Positions 22,980 to 33,283 of a DNA stretch of 64,000 nt are shown here, in pieces; position 1 is the first letter of the stretch; every line of letters starts with the position of its first letter. Position numbers and translations under genes: made by a program. Source of the stretch: Peromyscus leucopus (Eukaryota > Chordata > Mammalia > Rodentia > Cricetidae); NCBI RefSeq assembly GCF_004664715.2, contig NC_051070.1, positions 72,854,200 to 72,918,199 on the forward strand, given 5' to 3'. Below the pieces are notes generated by a model. The model worked only from the letters and a program-made list of their open reading frames with translations, was not told where the DNA came from and ran no database searches.

Positions 22980-23770
22980 ATTTATTCCCCATCCTCTGAC
23001 AAGCATATGTGTTACCAGTGAGTTCACTGGCGTTGCTACCTCCTGCTCACTTGGTCCAATCAGCATAATGTCAACAATATAATGCACCAATGTAATTAAT
23101 ATTTTGTGGAAGAGACAGACGATCAAGATCCCTTCTAACTAAGTTATAACACAGGGCAGGAGAGTTAATAGATCCCTGAGGCAAAACAGTAAAGGTATAC
23201 TGCTGTCCTTGCCAACTGAAAGCAAATTGCTTCAGGTGGTTCTTAAGGACAGGTACTTGAGAAAAAGGCATTTGCTAAATTAATAGCTGCATATCATGTA
23301 CCAGGATATGTGTTAATTTGCTCAAGTAAGGACAGCACATCTGGCATAGCAGCTGCAGTTAGAGTTACTACCTCACTGAATTTTTGATAGTCAACTGTCA
23401 TTCTCCACTATCCATCTGTCTTCTGCACTGGCCAGATAGGAGGGTTAAAGATAGATGTGGTGGGAACCACCACCTCTCTGTCTTTCAAGTCCTTGATGGT
23501 GGCACTAATTTCTGCAGTTCCTCCAAGGTTGCGATACTGGTTTTTATTCACTATTTTCTTTGGCAAAGGCTGCTCTAAAGGCTTCCACTTAGCCTTTCCA
23601 ACCATAATAGCCCTCACTCCACAGGTCAGGGAACCAATGTGAGAATTCTGCCAACTTCTAAGTATATGTATCCCAATTATATATTCTGGAACTGGGGAAA
23701 TAACTGCAGGATGAGTTCGGGGACCTACTAGACCTACTGTGAGTGGGACATCAGCCAAATCTCCATTAAT
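22980..23770 (-). pseudogene. ERVL reverse transcriptase remnant
   Basis: A segment reads [18 protein letters not shown], the RT palm region before the catalytic motif. The motif that should read YxDD is YIVD (23070-23081), so one of the two metal-binding Asp residues is gone. The upstream N-terminal part (23408-23758) has IIGIHILRSWQNSHIGSLT and WKPLEQPLPKK. Frames are interrupted. Confidence 0.85.
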
Positions 23771-23774
23771 AACC

Positions 23775-23905
23775 TGGCCTCCCTAAGCCCCTACTTTAAC
23801 TGGAGGGCCACCGTGTTTCCTGGGGTCTCCCCAAATTAGTGACAATTCAGAACCAGTATCCAACAGACCCTGGAAGTCTGATTGTTTCCTTTCTTTTAGT
23901 GTATA
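23775..23905 (-). pseudogene. ERVL protease remnant
   Basis: The minus strand reads QGLLDTGSELSLIWG, an aspartic-protease active site with D-T-G preserved (23852-23860). It is the only retroviral catalytic motif in the window that looks undamaged, but the surrounding frame is broken. Confidence 0.8.
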
Positions 23906-23959
23906 CTTACCTGTAAAATACCGTAGGTCCCTCTGGGGAAGAATTGGAGAAAGGCTAAA

Positions 23960-26345
23960 CTATTAGGTATCTTATCAGGGTCCTTCCTTGGGGGAACCTG
24001 GCCACCCCTTCATTCAAGAGGTTTTTAGTCTACAAACAGGCTCAAGTCTGTTTTGAAATTGGCCCAGATTGCCTTTTACCATGATCCAATGCAGCCTTAC
24101 TTTCTTTTGTTTGAGATTTTTTCTGCTTGTACAGATCGAACAGAAATGCAGTAGAATTCTTATCTATTTCATGCCTGGAAACACCATGATTGATTAGCGA
24201 GTACCAAAGGTCCATACAAGTCATGCCACTATAAAATTCTCCGTGCCTGTGCTAAGCATTATGGGTCAGGCCATTATGAGCACTGTTTTGTCTGCGCTGC
24301 CCATCACAATAACTATGATCACCTTGCCTTTGATGATTTTGTGCTGCCATCTGGCCCCTGCTATTTCAGGGCCCAATTAAACCCATTGCATTTAGTTTAT
24401 CAAACTGAGCAGCAGCATTTCCAACCCTAAGGTCTGGTGTGGTGATATGGTGTTCCCCAAAATATTGTGTACCTTAATAAACTTATCTGGGGTCAGAACA
24501 GAAAAGCCACTAGTTAGGCAGTGATAACACACTCCTTTAATCCTAGCATTCCAGAGGCAGAAATCCATCTGGGATCTCTGAGTTCAAGGCCACATTGGAA
24601 ACAGCCAAGCATGGTGACTCACCTTTAATCCCAGGAAGCGAGCCTTTAATCCTAGGGAGTGATGGTAGAAAGCAGAAAGGTATATAAGGCGTGAGGACCA
24701 GAAACTAGAAGCATTTGGCTGGTTAAGCATTTGGCTGGTTAAGCTTCAGGCTTTTGAGCAGCAGTTCAGCTGAGAGCCATTGGGATGAGGACACAGAAGC
24801 CTCCAGTCTGAGGAAACAAGACCAGCTGAGAAGTTGACCAGGTGAGGTTAACTGTGGCTTGTTCTCTGATCTTCCAGTTCACCCCAATACCTGGCTCCGG
24901 ATTTGATTTTATCAATAAGAACTTTTAAGATTCCTGCTACAGTCTGGCACACGGAAAAGGGCAACAACAAAACTTGTCAAACGTGCTGGTGCCCCTTGCC
25001 ATTTTGCATCTTATAGGATTTGTGAAGGGCATGTCTTCTGAGTCTTCCTATTGTAGAGGATTGAGTTTTACACTCTCTAGCATTACAATTTCCTGGAGCC
25101 TTAAAATCCCTTCATCAACACCAAGCCAAGGGATATTAGGCATCTCCAACTTCTTTTTCAGTAGGCCATTTTTTTGATAAACCCTTCAGCCAACCATTCA
25201 AACAAGCCTTTCACATTTTTTTTCAACTGTGTAAGCTTTCATATTAAACCTAGAATGGTTTAATATGGAAACTCGCATCAAGTCCTTGATGGTGGCACTC
25301 AAGGTTTAATATGTACCCATATCAATAAACTCAGCCTGATCTAGTTTTATGTTCCTTCCACCATCATCCCACACCCTTAAAATGAATTCCCACACATATT
25401 CCCCAGACTTATGCTTGAACAATTTAGCAAAATCATTAAGCTCCTTAGTAGTGTAACGTGCGTACTTCCTCATGGACACTTTCTACCTCCCCTCTAGGAG
25501 CCTGCTTTGCCTTGAGTCTGGTTATAGGTCTACAGGCAACTAGTGGTGGGCCTTGAGGAACATTGGTATTCTCTTGCAGGGCATTTCCTTCAGAAAAAGT
25601 CCCTGCTGGTTTAGCAGACACTGCAGGATTAATTTCCTCAGTGGAGGTGAAAAGGGTGGAGTTGAGGGTACTCAGGTGAGATAAGTCCTTGAGAATCTGA
25701 GCGTTCAAAGTTCTCAGCTTCCATAGGGTCTTCCCACACATCCCCATCCCAAGTGACAGGATCCCATTCTTAACCAATGAACGCCCTTACTTTAACCGCT
25801 GACACCACTGAGGCTGAGACTTGAATTTTGGCTGTAGTTCAGCCTACCTTATAATGAGGGCTTCAGTTTCATTTTCTGCAACTGGAACTCTGTGGCTGCT
25901 GGAGAGAAGATTCTCGCCCACAGCACACTTAGAAACCTTTAGACTGTTTATTCGCTTCTGGAGCTGGCCAACTTCATCACCAAGTTCATTGTTGTCCTTC
26001 ACTGTATTCTGAAGTTGGTTAAGTTTATCATGGAGCTCATTCCCTATCCTTTAGCAATTTATCCAGAGAGATTAAGAGCAACCAACCAGCAGCAGCATTT
26101 TCCCCAAAAATGTCAGAAGTTTCATATATAACATCACTAAATCCATTGCCACTCACTACTGATGAATCAAGGTAATTAAAGGCATTTATCTCTTTTAATT
26201 CTGAAATACAGTTTATACCATGAGCTTTCAGTAATTTCTGAGTTCCCAAGAGAGAATGTGACTGGAGAGGTTTCAGTAGTTGAAAGTTCTGGTGAATTTG
26301 AAGGTGCTGGTGAATTAAAAAACTTATTCCAGACACTTAAAAGAT
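23960..26345 (-). pseudogene. ERVL gag remnant
   Basis: Position between primer site and protease identifies this as gag. A coiled-coil-like stretch (about 25920-26030) reads NQLQNTVKDNNELGDEVGQL, with heptad-spaced Leu. Other open pieces lie at 25445-25777 and 26037-26336. It is interrupted by stops and by the solo LTR at 24438-24941. Confidence 0.65.
24438..24941 (+). mobile_element. ERVK-like solo LTR in ERVL gag (family T, copy 1)
   Basis: TGTGGTGATATGGTG... to ...TTCCTGCTACA with a perfect 6-bp duplication GTCTGG (24432-24437, 24942-24947). It contains a TATATAAGG box near 24681 and two tandem copies of the 16-mer GCATTTGGCTGGTTAA. The related LTR at 49431-50165 has four copies. Confidence 0.92.
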
Positions 26346-26369
26346 TCATCCTTATGCTTCTGTTTCTCT

Positions 26370-26390
26370 AGAACCACTCTGGTACCAAAA
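26370..26390 (-). promoter_or_regulatory. tRNA-Leu-type primer binding site of ERVL
   Basis: The minus strand reads TGGTACCAGAGTGGT, a close complement of a tRNA-Leu 3' end, five bases inside the 5' LTR. This is the expected ERVL primer. Confidence 0.7.
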
Positions 26391-26392
26391 TC

Positions 26393-26434
26393 TGTATGAG
26401 TCAGGGTTCTCTAGAGTCACAGAACTTACGGAAT

Positions 26435-26507
<73 letters not shown>

Positions 26508-26959
26508 GCTCTCTCGCTCTCTCTCTCTCTCCTTCTAGGCTGCAGTCCAACAATGGCTAGCTGTGAATGGAAAGTCCAAGAATCTAGTAGTTGCTCAGTC
26601 CCATAAGGTTGGGTGTCTCAGCTGGTCTTCGGTACCTGCTGGAATCTTGAAGAAGCAAGGCTCCAGTGGCAGTGAAGGAATGGATGTGCTAGCTAGGCAA
26701 GGGCAAGTAGGCAAAGAATGAATCCTTTCTTCTTCCATTGTTCTTATATAGGCTTCCAGTAGAAGGTGTGGTCCAGATTAAAGGGGTGCCTTCCAGCCTC
26801 AAGATCTGGATTACAGGCATGTATCTTCCAGCCTCAAGATCCGAATCAAAGACATGTTGTCTTCTTATCTCAAGATCCGGATCACAAATGTGCCCTCCAT
26901 TTCTGGATTATAGTTCATTCCAGATGTAGGCAAATTGACAACCAAGAATAGCCATCACA
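26393..26959 (-). mobile_element. 5' LTR of ERVL provirus
   Basis: The + strand runs from TGTATGAGTCAGGGTTCTC to GAATAGCCATCACA. A (CT)n block (26436-26531) lies in it. 'ttcttatataggc' gives the minus-strand TATA region. It is homologous to the fragment at 8080-8516. Confidence 0.85.
26436..26531. repeat. (CT)n microsatellite
   Basis: About 48 CT units with a few CG interruptions, near the 3' end of the ERVL LTR. Confidence 0.97.
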
Positions 26960-27104
26960 GCAAATTATTTCAATAAGGGTATAATTATTCCTCCAGTCTC
27001 CTTAGCAGGTGAATCTGCTTTCCCAAGAATTGTTCTCCGGCCGAGTAACTGATCGGCCCAGTTGGATTAACTCTTAAGGGAGAAGACAACAGTAGTTGTG
27101 TTGT

Positions 27105-27260
27105 GATCTTTAGGGGTACATCAGAATATCCTAGGTCCCTCAGTGCTGGGTTTACTGGCATGTAAGGCCACACCCAGCTTTTACATGGACGCTAGGGAGT
27201 TGAAGTCAGGGCCTCCTAACAGCAAGTATTCTTATACACTGATTCATCTCTACAGCCCCA
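27105..27260 (-). mobile_element. B4-type SINE
   Basis: In reverse orientation: 'cagtgctgggtttactggcatg', 'ttacatggacgctagggag', 'cactgattcatctctacagc'. Confidence 0.65.
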
Positions 27261-27439
27261 GAATCTATAAATTTAAAATTTTATCCTCTTATTAATAGAT
27301 TAGGAATTTAGGTAACTTAATATCACAAATGTTAGCTAATTATTTACTAAATATTGTTTTGATTTGGTTCAGTTATCTTGATTTCATTTCATATTTTTGG
27401 AGAGATTTTGCTTGTATTTTCTTTTAGTATCATTTTGGG

Positions 27440-27592
27440 TTTTGTTATTGTTTTTGAGACAGGGTCTCACGTGTATCCCAGGCCAGCCTCAAACTTGCTA
27501 TATAGCTGGGAATGACCTTGATCTCCTGATTCTTCTGCCTCTATTTCCTGAGTGCTGGGATCACAGGTATTTGCCACCAGGCCCTGCTAATT
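27440..27592 (-). mobile_element. B1 SINE (old)
   Basis: 'gagacagggtctcacgtgtatcccag' to 'gtgctgggatcacaggtatttgcc', reverse orientation. Confidence 0.8.
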
Positions 27593-27611
27593 TTTTTCAA
27601 TTAAAATTACT

Positions 27612-27735
27612 TTGTTTGTTTGTTTTTTGAGACAGGTCACACTCTGTATTCCAGACTAACCTCAAACTCAAGGGAATTCTCCTGCCTCGGTCTCCCAAGT
27701 TTTGTTAATTGCACACATTAGCCACAATACCCTGC
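27612..27735 (-). mobile_element. B1 SINE (old, partial)
   Basis: 'tttgagacaggtcacactctgtattcc' to 'ctcctgcctcggtctcccaag', reverse orientation. It lies directly beside the previous B1. Confidence 0.7.
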
Positions 27736-27839
27736 TGACTCCTACATTTATTAATCACCATGACTTAAAAAAAATACTTTCAATAAGGTAGTAACCGTAG
27801 TGGATTTTTTTTGTTATTGTTGGTTTTGTTTTGTTTTTA

Positions 27840-27995
27840 TTACATTTATTTATTTTTGAAAGGAATTGTGTGTACACACATATGTGTACAATACCATGTG
27901 TGTGGAGTATAGAGGACAGCTTATAGGAATTGGTTCTCTCTTTGCACCATGTTGGTTCTGAAGATCAAACTATTACAGGAGTAGTCATCTAGGGA
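27840..27995 (-). mobile_element. B3-type SINE
   Basis: Reverse orientation: 'gtgtggagtatagaggacagc', 'ggttctctctttgcaccatg', 'gaagatcaaac'. Confidence 0.6.
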
Positions 27996-28006
27996 ACCAC
28001 TGAGCT

Positions 28007-28272
28007 TGTTCCCTGGTACAGACAAAGAATAAATGTCTGGAAAAGACAGAAGACAAAGCTTCAATAAAGGCTTAGAAAGCAAAAGTAAAGCTCTATTCTT
28101 CTGGATGAGGGGAGCCCTAAGGCAGGGAGGGACTCTGTCAACCGTATTCTGGGTTGGGGTTTTATAGGATGCCTTGGTCATTCCCCCTTTCCCATTGATC
28201 CTGTTTAGAAACTACCCCCATGCCTTTCTAGTCACAATGTCTTCCAGGAATAAGAAACTACCCTCTGGTAGT
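28007..28272 (-). mobile_element. LTR-like repeat, pair A
   Basis: It shares blocks with 32908-33165: 'tgttccctgg', 'aatgtctgg..aagacagaaga', 'tgtctggaa/tgtttagaa', 'aatgtcttccag'. On the minus strand it ends ...CCAGGGAACA, which is LTR-like. Confidence 0.55.
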
Positions 28273-28277
28273 TGGAA

Positions 28278-28613
28278 TATAATTGGCCCCCATAATCTCA
28301 TAAGCAGTGGCACTATTAGGAGGTGTGGCTTTGTTGAAGTGGGTATGGCCTTGTTGGAGGAAGTGTGTCACTGTGGAGGCAGGCTTTGAGGTTTCCTATG
28401 CTTGGATACCACCCAGTGTCTCAGTTGACTTCCTGTTGCCTTCTGATCAAAATGTAGCCAGAATTACATCTGCTATGCTCCCCACCATGCTCCCTGCCAT
28501 GATGATAATGGACTGAACCTCTAAACTGTAAGTGAGCCACCCCAATTAAATGTTTTCTTCATGGGTTGCTGTGGTCATAGTGTCTTTTGACAGCAATAGG
28601 AACCCCAAGACAA
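28278..28613 (+). mobile_element. URR1-like repeat
   Basis: 'ggcactattaggaggtgtggc', 'gatgataatggactgaacctc', ending 'gacagcaataggaaccccaagac'. Confidence 0.7.
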
Positions 28614-29250
28614 CCCTTTAATTCTCAGAAATCAACACTACTGCTATTGGGGTGGGTAGTGACTGCTCTAGCTACTTCATGATGAGAGCAAGTGGAGACT
28701 AGGGTGTGTCAGACCAAGAGAGAGGGGGCCCGTATGAGGGGGACTTTGGGGGGCTGTAGAAAAATTCCAGTTGGTAGTACATCTAGGGCTCCACCTGCAG
28801 GACCATCTGTAGAAGCAGAGAGGCTGAAGGACTGGAGAAGAGAATGCTAAAGGTCATTACAGTATAGCCCAGAATAGGGCAACTATTCCCAGCAAAATCT
28901 TATATGGTAGCAATCAATCTGAAGCTGGTCTTCAGAGTGATGACCCCCGGACCTGCTTTCAGGTACTTCGGCTAGACTCACAGCATGAGGTCTTACCTAA
29001 GGGCTTCTAGAGAAGGAGAGAGAGAAGAAACTTAACCAACATTTAATTTGGGCATTAAAACAATACTGGGCCCGTCTCTCACTGCAAGTAGACACTGCAG
29101 TGTTGAGTTGAGCCAAGATCATGATATTCTATATCTGGGTAGCATTTTCCTTATCAAGAAGAAAAAACACTGGTGGGAAATAGTTGTCTACCTAACATCT
29201 TCCCTAATACCTAGGAAGTGGGGTCCCTTAAACTGTTAAAAGAAACACAC
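28614..29250. other. intergenic, nothing recognised
   Basis: No gene or repeat recognised. Confidence 0.4.
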
Positions 29251-29334
29251 CAGGGTTGGGTTTTTAGCTCAGTGGTAGAGCACTTGTCTAGCAAGTGCAA
29301 GGCCCTGGGTTTGGTCCTCAGCTCTGGGGGGGGG
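29251..29334 (+). mobile_element. ID SINE with target-site duplication
   Basis: 'agctcagtggtagagcactt' and 'caaggccctgggtttggtcctc' form an ID/BC1-type element. The direct repeat AGAAACACAC lies at 29241-29250 and, after the tail, at 29479-29488. Confidence 0.92.
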
Positions 29335-29482
29335 GGCGGCAGAAGGAGGAGGAGAAGGAAGAAGGAAGAAGGAAGAAGGAGGAAGGAGGAAGGAGGAGGA
29401 AGAAGAAGAAGAAGAAGAAGAAGAAGAAGAAGAAGAAGAAGAAGAAGAAGAAGAAGAAGAAGAAGAAGAAGAAGAAGAAGAA
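29335..29482. repeat. (GGA)n/(GAA)n microsatellite
   Basis: It occupies the position of the ID poly(A) tail, inside the ID target-site duplication. About 28 GAA units follow GGA-rich units. The Lys/Arg/Leu-rich frames over it are artefacts. Confidence 0.97.
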
Positions 29483-29489
29483 ACACACT

Positions 29490-30060
29490 GGTCATTTTAT
29501 TTTGAGGTCATACTTCCCTGTTGGGAGTTTAAGATCACACAGATGTCCAAAATCAATCACTTCTTTTTTAAACTGTCAAAGCCATTTGAGGATCTTGTTC
29601 TCAGGGGTCATTTGGGTTCGAGAGGAACCTCTGGCTCCTCTGTTGTTCTTTTTAATCAGTCCCATCTGTGTAAGGATAAGCCCAAGGTATTCCTTGATCA
29701 TGGCTCCACTCAGGAGCCTCCTCTTTACAGATTGGATATTGAGTGTAGCTCACTGGGTGAGTTCTCCGTGGCTCCCTGAACCAGAGAACAGCTGTTTCTC
29801 CACAGTTACACCTGGTAGTCCTCTGGGATCTAATTCACTGGAGAACAAGAGAGAAAATATTCTTCCTTTTCTTCCTCTGACTGTTGTAGGGTATCCACCA
29901 GAGAAGACTACTTGAACATGGGTTTAAGCCAATAGAACTATTTTATTAGCTAGCCAGCAACTACACTGGTTGTTCCGGATTCCAGTGTAGCCCAAGCCTT
30001 TCTCAGGGTGAGCTTTTAAGCACAAAAAAAAAAAAAAATAAAAATAAATAAATAAAAATC
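29490..30060. other. intergenic, nothing recognised
   Basis: No supported gene. An A-rich tract lies at 30023-30060. Confidence 0.4.
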
Positions 30061-30071
30061 CTGAGTTGCTT

Positions 30072-30242
30072 TTTTTTTTTTTTTTTTTTTTTTTTTTGGT
30101 TTTTCAAGACAGGGTTTCTCTGTGTAGCTTTGCTCCTTTCCTGGATCTCGCTCTGTAGACCAGTCTGGCCTCGAACCCACAAAGATCCACCTGGCTCTGC
30201 CTCCCGAGTGCTGGGATTAAGGGCATGTGTCACCACCGCCCA
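30072..30242 (-). mobile_element. B1 SINE
   Basis: Poly-T, then 'caagacagggtttctctgtgtagctttgc' to 'gggcatgtgtcaccaccgcccagc'. Its 5' end abuts the LTR at 30249. Confidence 0.92.
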
Positions 30243-30248
30243 GCTTTT

Positions 30249-30635
30249 TGTAGCTAGAGTTTTCCTGCCTTGCCCACAGTTAGGACAAATCTCTGTCACC
30301 CGCCAGTCTTACAGCCGCTCAGACCCAACCAAGTAAACACAGAGACTTACATTGCTTACAAACTGTATGGCCGTGGCAGGCTTCTTGCTAACTGTTCTTA
30401 TAGCTTAAATTAATCCATTTCCATAAATCTATACCTTGCCACATGGCTTGTGGCTTCCCAGTGTCTTCACATGCGGCTTGTCATGGTGGTGGCTGGCAGT
30501 TTCTCTGCCTCAGCCTTCTGCTTCCCAGAACTCTCCTCTCTCCTTGTCCCACCTACTTCCTGCCTGGCCACTGGCCAATCAGTGTTTTATTTATTGACCA
30601 ATCAGAGCAATTTGACATACAGACCATCCCACAGC

Positions 30636-30636
<1 letters not shown>
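30249..30636 (-). mobile_element. MYS-like ERVK solo LTR (copy 3)
   Basis: The + strand starts TGTAGCTAGAG and ends ATCCCACAGCA. A perfect 6-bp duplication GCTTTT (30243-30248 and 30637-30642) flanks it. It is the reverse-strand sister of 18178-18564. Confidence 0.92.
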
Positions 30637-30666
<30 letters not shown>

Positions 30667-31800
30667 GGTAAGTTGCCATATTTTATTTAATAAAAACAGC
30701 CAGAAGTGGGACTATAGAATCCAAAAAGCAAGGTTAGTACACTTAGAGACTTTCCTGGAACTATGGACTTTGATAGATTAGTTTTATTTTCATTTAGGCA
30801 GGTGGTGCTATGCTGAGTTTTATGGTCTGAATGGCACTTCCATTATGAAGTCAGTTTGCTAAGGTCTGGGGGCCTACTAAGGTCTGGGGGTGTGTTACAT
30901 GACCACATTAGTATAGCATCCAGGTACGGTTGTTGAACACTCAGGAGGTCAGTGTGCTGCTTTTAGCTACTTGTAATACTTAGATAAAGCTTGGGCAAAA
31001 ACCAAACACTTAAACCAGCCCTTGTAATTGTTACTGGGAGTATGCCAATAACTATTGATTTAAGCTGAAATTTGATATCAATGAGCTTTGACTTTTTGTA
31101 TGCCTTGTGTAACTTGCTGAGACCTTTGTGACTTGCTCAAGCTTCCAGTTTTCTTTTTCATTCTGGAGAAACATCCAGTCGTCTTATGAAATATAACAAC
31201 ATTAACAAACCAACAGTCAACAAGCCTAGCCATTGATCTTTTCCAAGCAGGCACAGGCCGATGTCATGGTAGTTGTTTGACTTGGCATTGTTAACACGGC
31301 CTTTATAAAAGAAGATTAAATCCAAACTGCATACACAGTAAATTAATATTGCCTGTGTAGATGCTGTCAGACTATGGGGTTTGCTAAGTCCCAAGGTTAA
31401 TCTTATAGAAAACACAGGACAGTCTGCACACAGTACACAGAGCAATCTGTGCACTTGGCTTTGAATAAGTGTAGGCAGTGGCTAGAGATACAGTTTTATA
31501 TCATGAGATCAATAATACTCACAATGACTATATTCTGTCTGCTTTGTTGTTCTTTCTCTATGTGACAGAGTCGGGAGACCAGCTTGCTCAGGAAAGGGGC
31601 TTGGGAAAACATTGTAAGACACCATGCTTGTATCTGAAGTGAGAGGAACAAATCCCATCTCCTTAGCAAACTTCTCAGTGAGCTCAAACAGCATGGGATG
31701 ATTTAATGTATACATATGAGGCATTTGTTCCCCTACCAAACACAACCCAGTGATTTCCACCCAAGCAAGCTGCACCTTCTTTGGTTTCAGCTGTTACTGG
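30637..31800 (-). pseudogene. processed pseudogene of an unrecognised gene
   Basis: On the minus strand an mRNA-like copy ends in AATAAA (reverse complement near 30690-30697) followed by about 28 A (T run 30639-30666). The upstream sequence has protein-like frames in one register: PHMYTLNHPMLFELTEKFAKEM (about 31640-31720), then after stops a hydrophobic C-terminal part ending LLTVGLLMLLYFIRRLDVSPE with TGA near 31158. It resembles the end of a small membrane protein followed by about 470 bp of 3' UTR, but I do not recognise the parent. Stops near 31480-31510 indicate it is dead. The upper boundary is uncertain. Confidence 0.55.
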
Positions 31801-32039
31801 CACCAGGAAAACTATGATGCTGAGACAAAGGGTCCTCTCTATTTTCTCCACTGATTGACAGTTGCAGTGAGTGCGGAGACGGAAACCAGGGCCCCATGTG
31901 TTTACAGCCCCCCAGCCAGCATTCCTGCCATCTTCTTCCCCACTCCCCCATCAGCCCAGGGAACCCCAAAAACCAGTGTCTCCTGCAATAGAGAACTCCA
32001 TACACACAACAGGGTATGGGGAAACCTGGGCTAGAGAAG

Positions 32040-32083
<44 letters not shown>

Positions 32084-32541
32084 GAGGCATTTGTGTGTAG
32101 CAGTAGCCACATGGGTGTTGTACAAACAGCTAAAGCCCTGCAGGACTGTCAAGTCCAGTGAAGCTTTTCTACACAGAGACAGAGCTCTCCCTCCTACCTC
32201 ACTTGTAGCTGCCTCCATGCAAATTTCAGACGCTTCTCTCCTCCTGCTCAGAGGAAGCTGGATATCACTTTCCTATACAACTCTCCCCTTTCCCCTGACA
32301 GCCTGCCCCAAGTATGTACACTTAGCTGTTCTCCTTGGGATGAGGAAGCTATAGAGCTGAGCAGTGGCCTTTCCCCACAGACCTTTCCCAGGGGTAGTGC
32401 GTGGGGAGCCTGCCTTCTCTCAGCTTCCTTCCTGGGAAGATGACCATTTCCTTGGGGTTTCGTTTGCCTTGTCTCTTGACTTAGGAGTGGTGGCATAGGC
32501 TTCTGCCCTGGTTTTCTTGGGAGGAACCTCTACCCCGCTGC
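31801..32541. other. intergenic, with (GT)n at 32047-32080
   Basis: About 17 GT units lie inside otherwise unrecognised sequence. Confidence 0.5.
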
Positions 32542-32557
32542 AAAAGAATGAAGTGCC

Positions 32558-32626
32558 AGCGTTGGGGATTTGGTTCAGTGGTAGAGCGATTGCCTAGCAA
32601 GCACAGCTCCAAAAAAAAAAAAAAAA
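32558..32626 (+). mobile_element. ID SINE, internally deleted, with 16-bp TSD
   Basis: 'gcgttggggatttggttcagtggtag' to 'ctagcaagcacagctcc' then A20. The usual 'aaggccctgggttcggtcc' block is missing. The direct repeat AAAAGAATGAAGTGCC occurs at 32542-32557 and 32627-32642. Confidence 0.93.
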
Positions 32627-32642
32627 AAAAGAATGAAGTGCC

Positions 32643-32907
32643 TCATTCCTTTAGAGCATGAGCCCCCTACCCTCCTTACTCCTGGTGGGAGCTAACTAGT
32701 GGTTCCCACCATGCTAGTCCTGATGAGGGGCTCCACTCACTTTGAAGGGTCCCTGGGAGTGCTGAAAGATCATTATGTCCACTTTAAAGTCCTTCTTGAT
32801 ATTCAGTGAGGTATACTACCTTGAGATGAGGTCTTCTCAAATTCCAGATGAGAGACCCCAAGAAATGTAACAGGAGTGCCGGTATTCTTCTAGGGGATCT
32901 CCAAGTG
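32643..32907. other. intergenic, nothing recognised
   Basis: No gene or repeat recognised. Confidence 0.4.
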
Positions 32908-33165
32908 TGTTCCCTGGCACAAAGAATCAAAATGTCTGGGAAGACAGAAGACCAAGTCGCAGAGAAAGCATAAGTTACCGCTTCATCCCTTCAGGGCAGG
33001 AGGGACCCTAAGGCTGGAAGTCTGCTCACTGGACCCTAGCTTGGGTGTTTCATAGGGTTGTCCTCTTTCTCTTATTGGTCCTGTCTGGAAGCCCACCCCT
33101 AAGCCATCCTACCCTTTCTCTTCTCAATGTCTTCCAGAAGCAAGAAGTCACCACCTCAGGCACTT
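32908..33165 (-). mobile_element. LTR-like repeat, pair B
   Basis: Homologue of 28007-28272 in the same orientation, 4.9 kb away. See that entry for shared blocks. Confidence 0.55.
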
Positions 33166-33283
33166 TTTTCTCTATGTCCCTCTAACCCTCCTCTACAATT
33201 CAGGTCTCCAGTCCTGGAAGCAAAAGCCTTTACCCATGTGTCAATCTTGCTGGTCCCACAAGTGATTTAAAAGTTCAAGTAAA

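Larger units (their letters stand above)
22940..26959 (-). mobile_element. defective ERVL-type provirus
   Basis: Minus-strand order: 5' LTR (26393-26959), tRNA-Leu-type primer site, gag, protease, reverse transcriptase, then about 36 bp of 3' LTR end (22940-22975). The rest of pol and nearly all of the 3' LTR are deleted. An unrelated solo LTR (24438-24941) lies in gag. No target-site duplication is visible (flanks TGTTG and GCAAA), consistent with the deletion or later rearrangement. Confidence 0.85.

Noticed and set aside
29218..29915. Lys-, Arg- and Leu-rich frames of 94-206 codons
   Set aside because: They are translations of the GG(A)/GAA microsatellite after the ID element.
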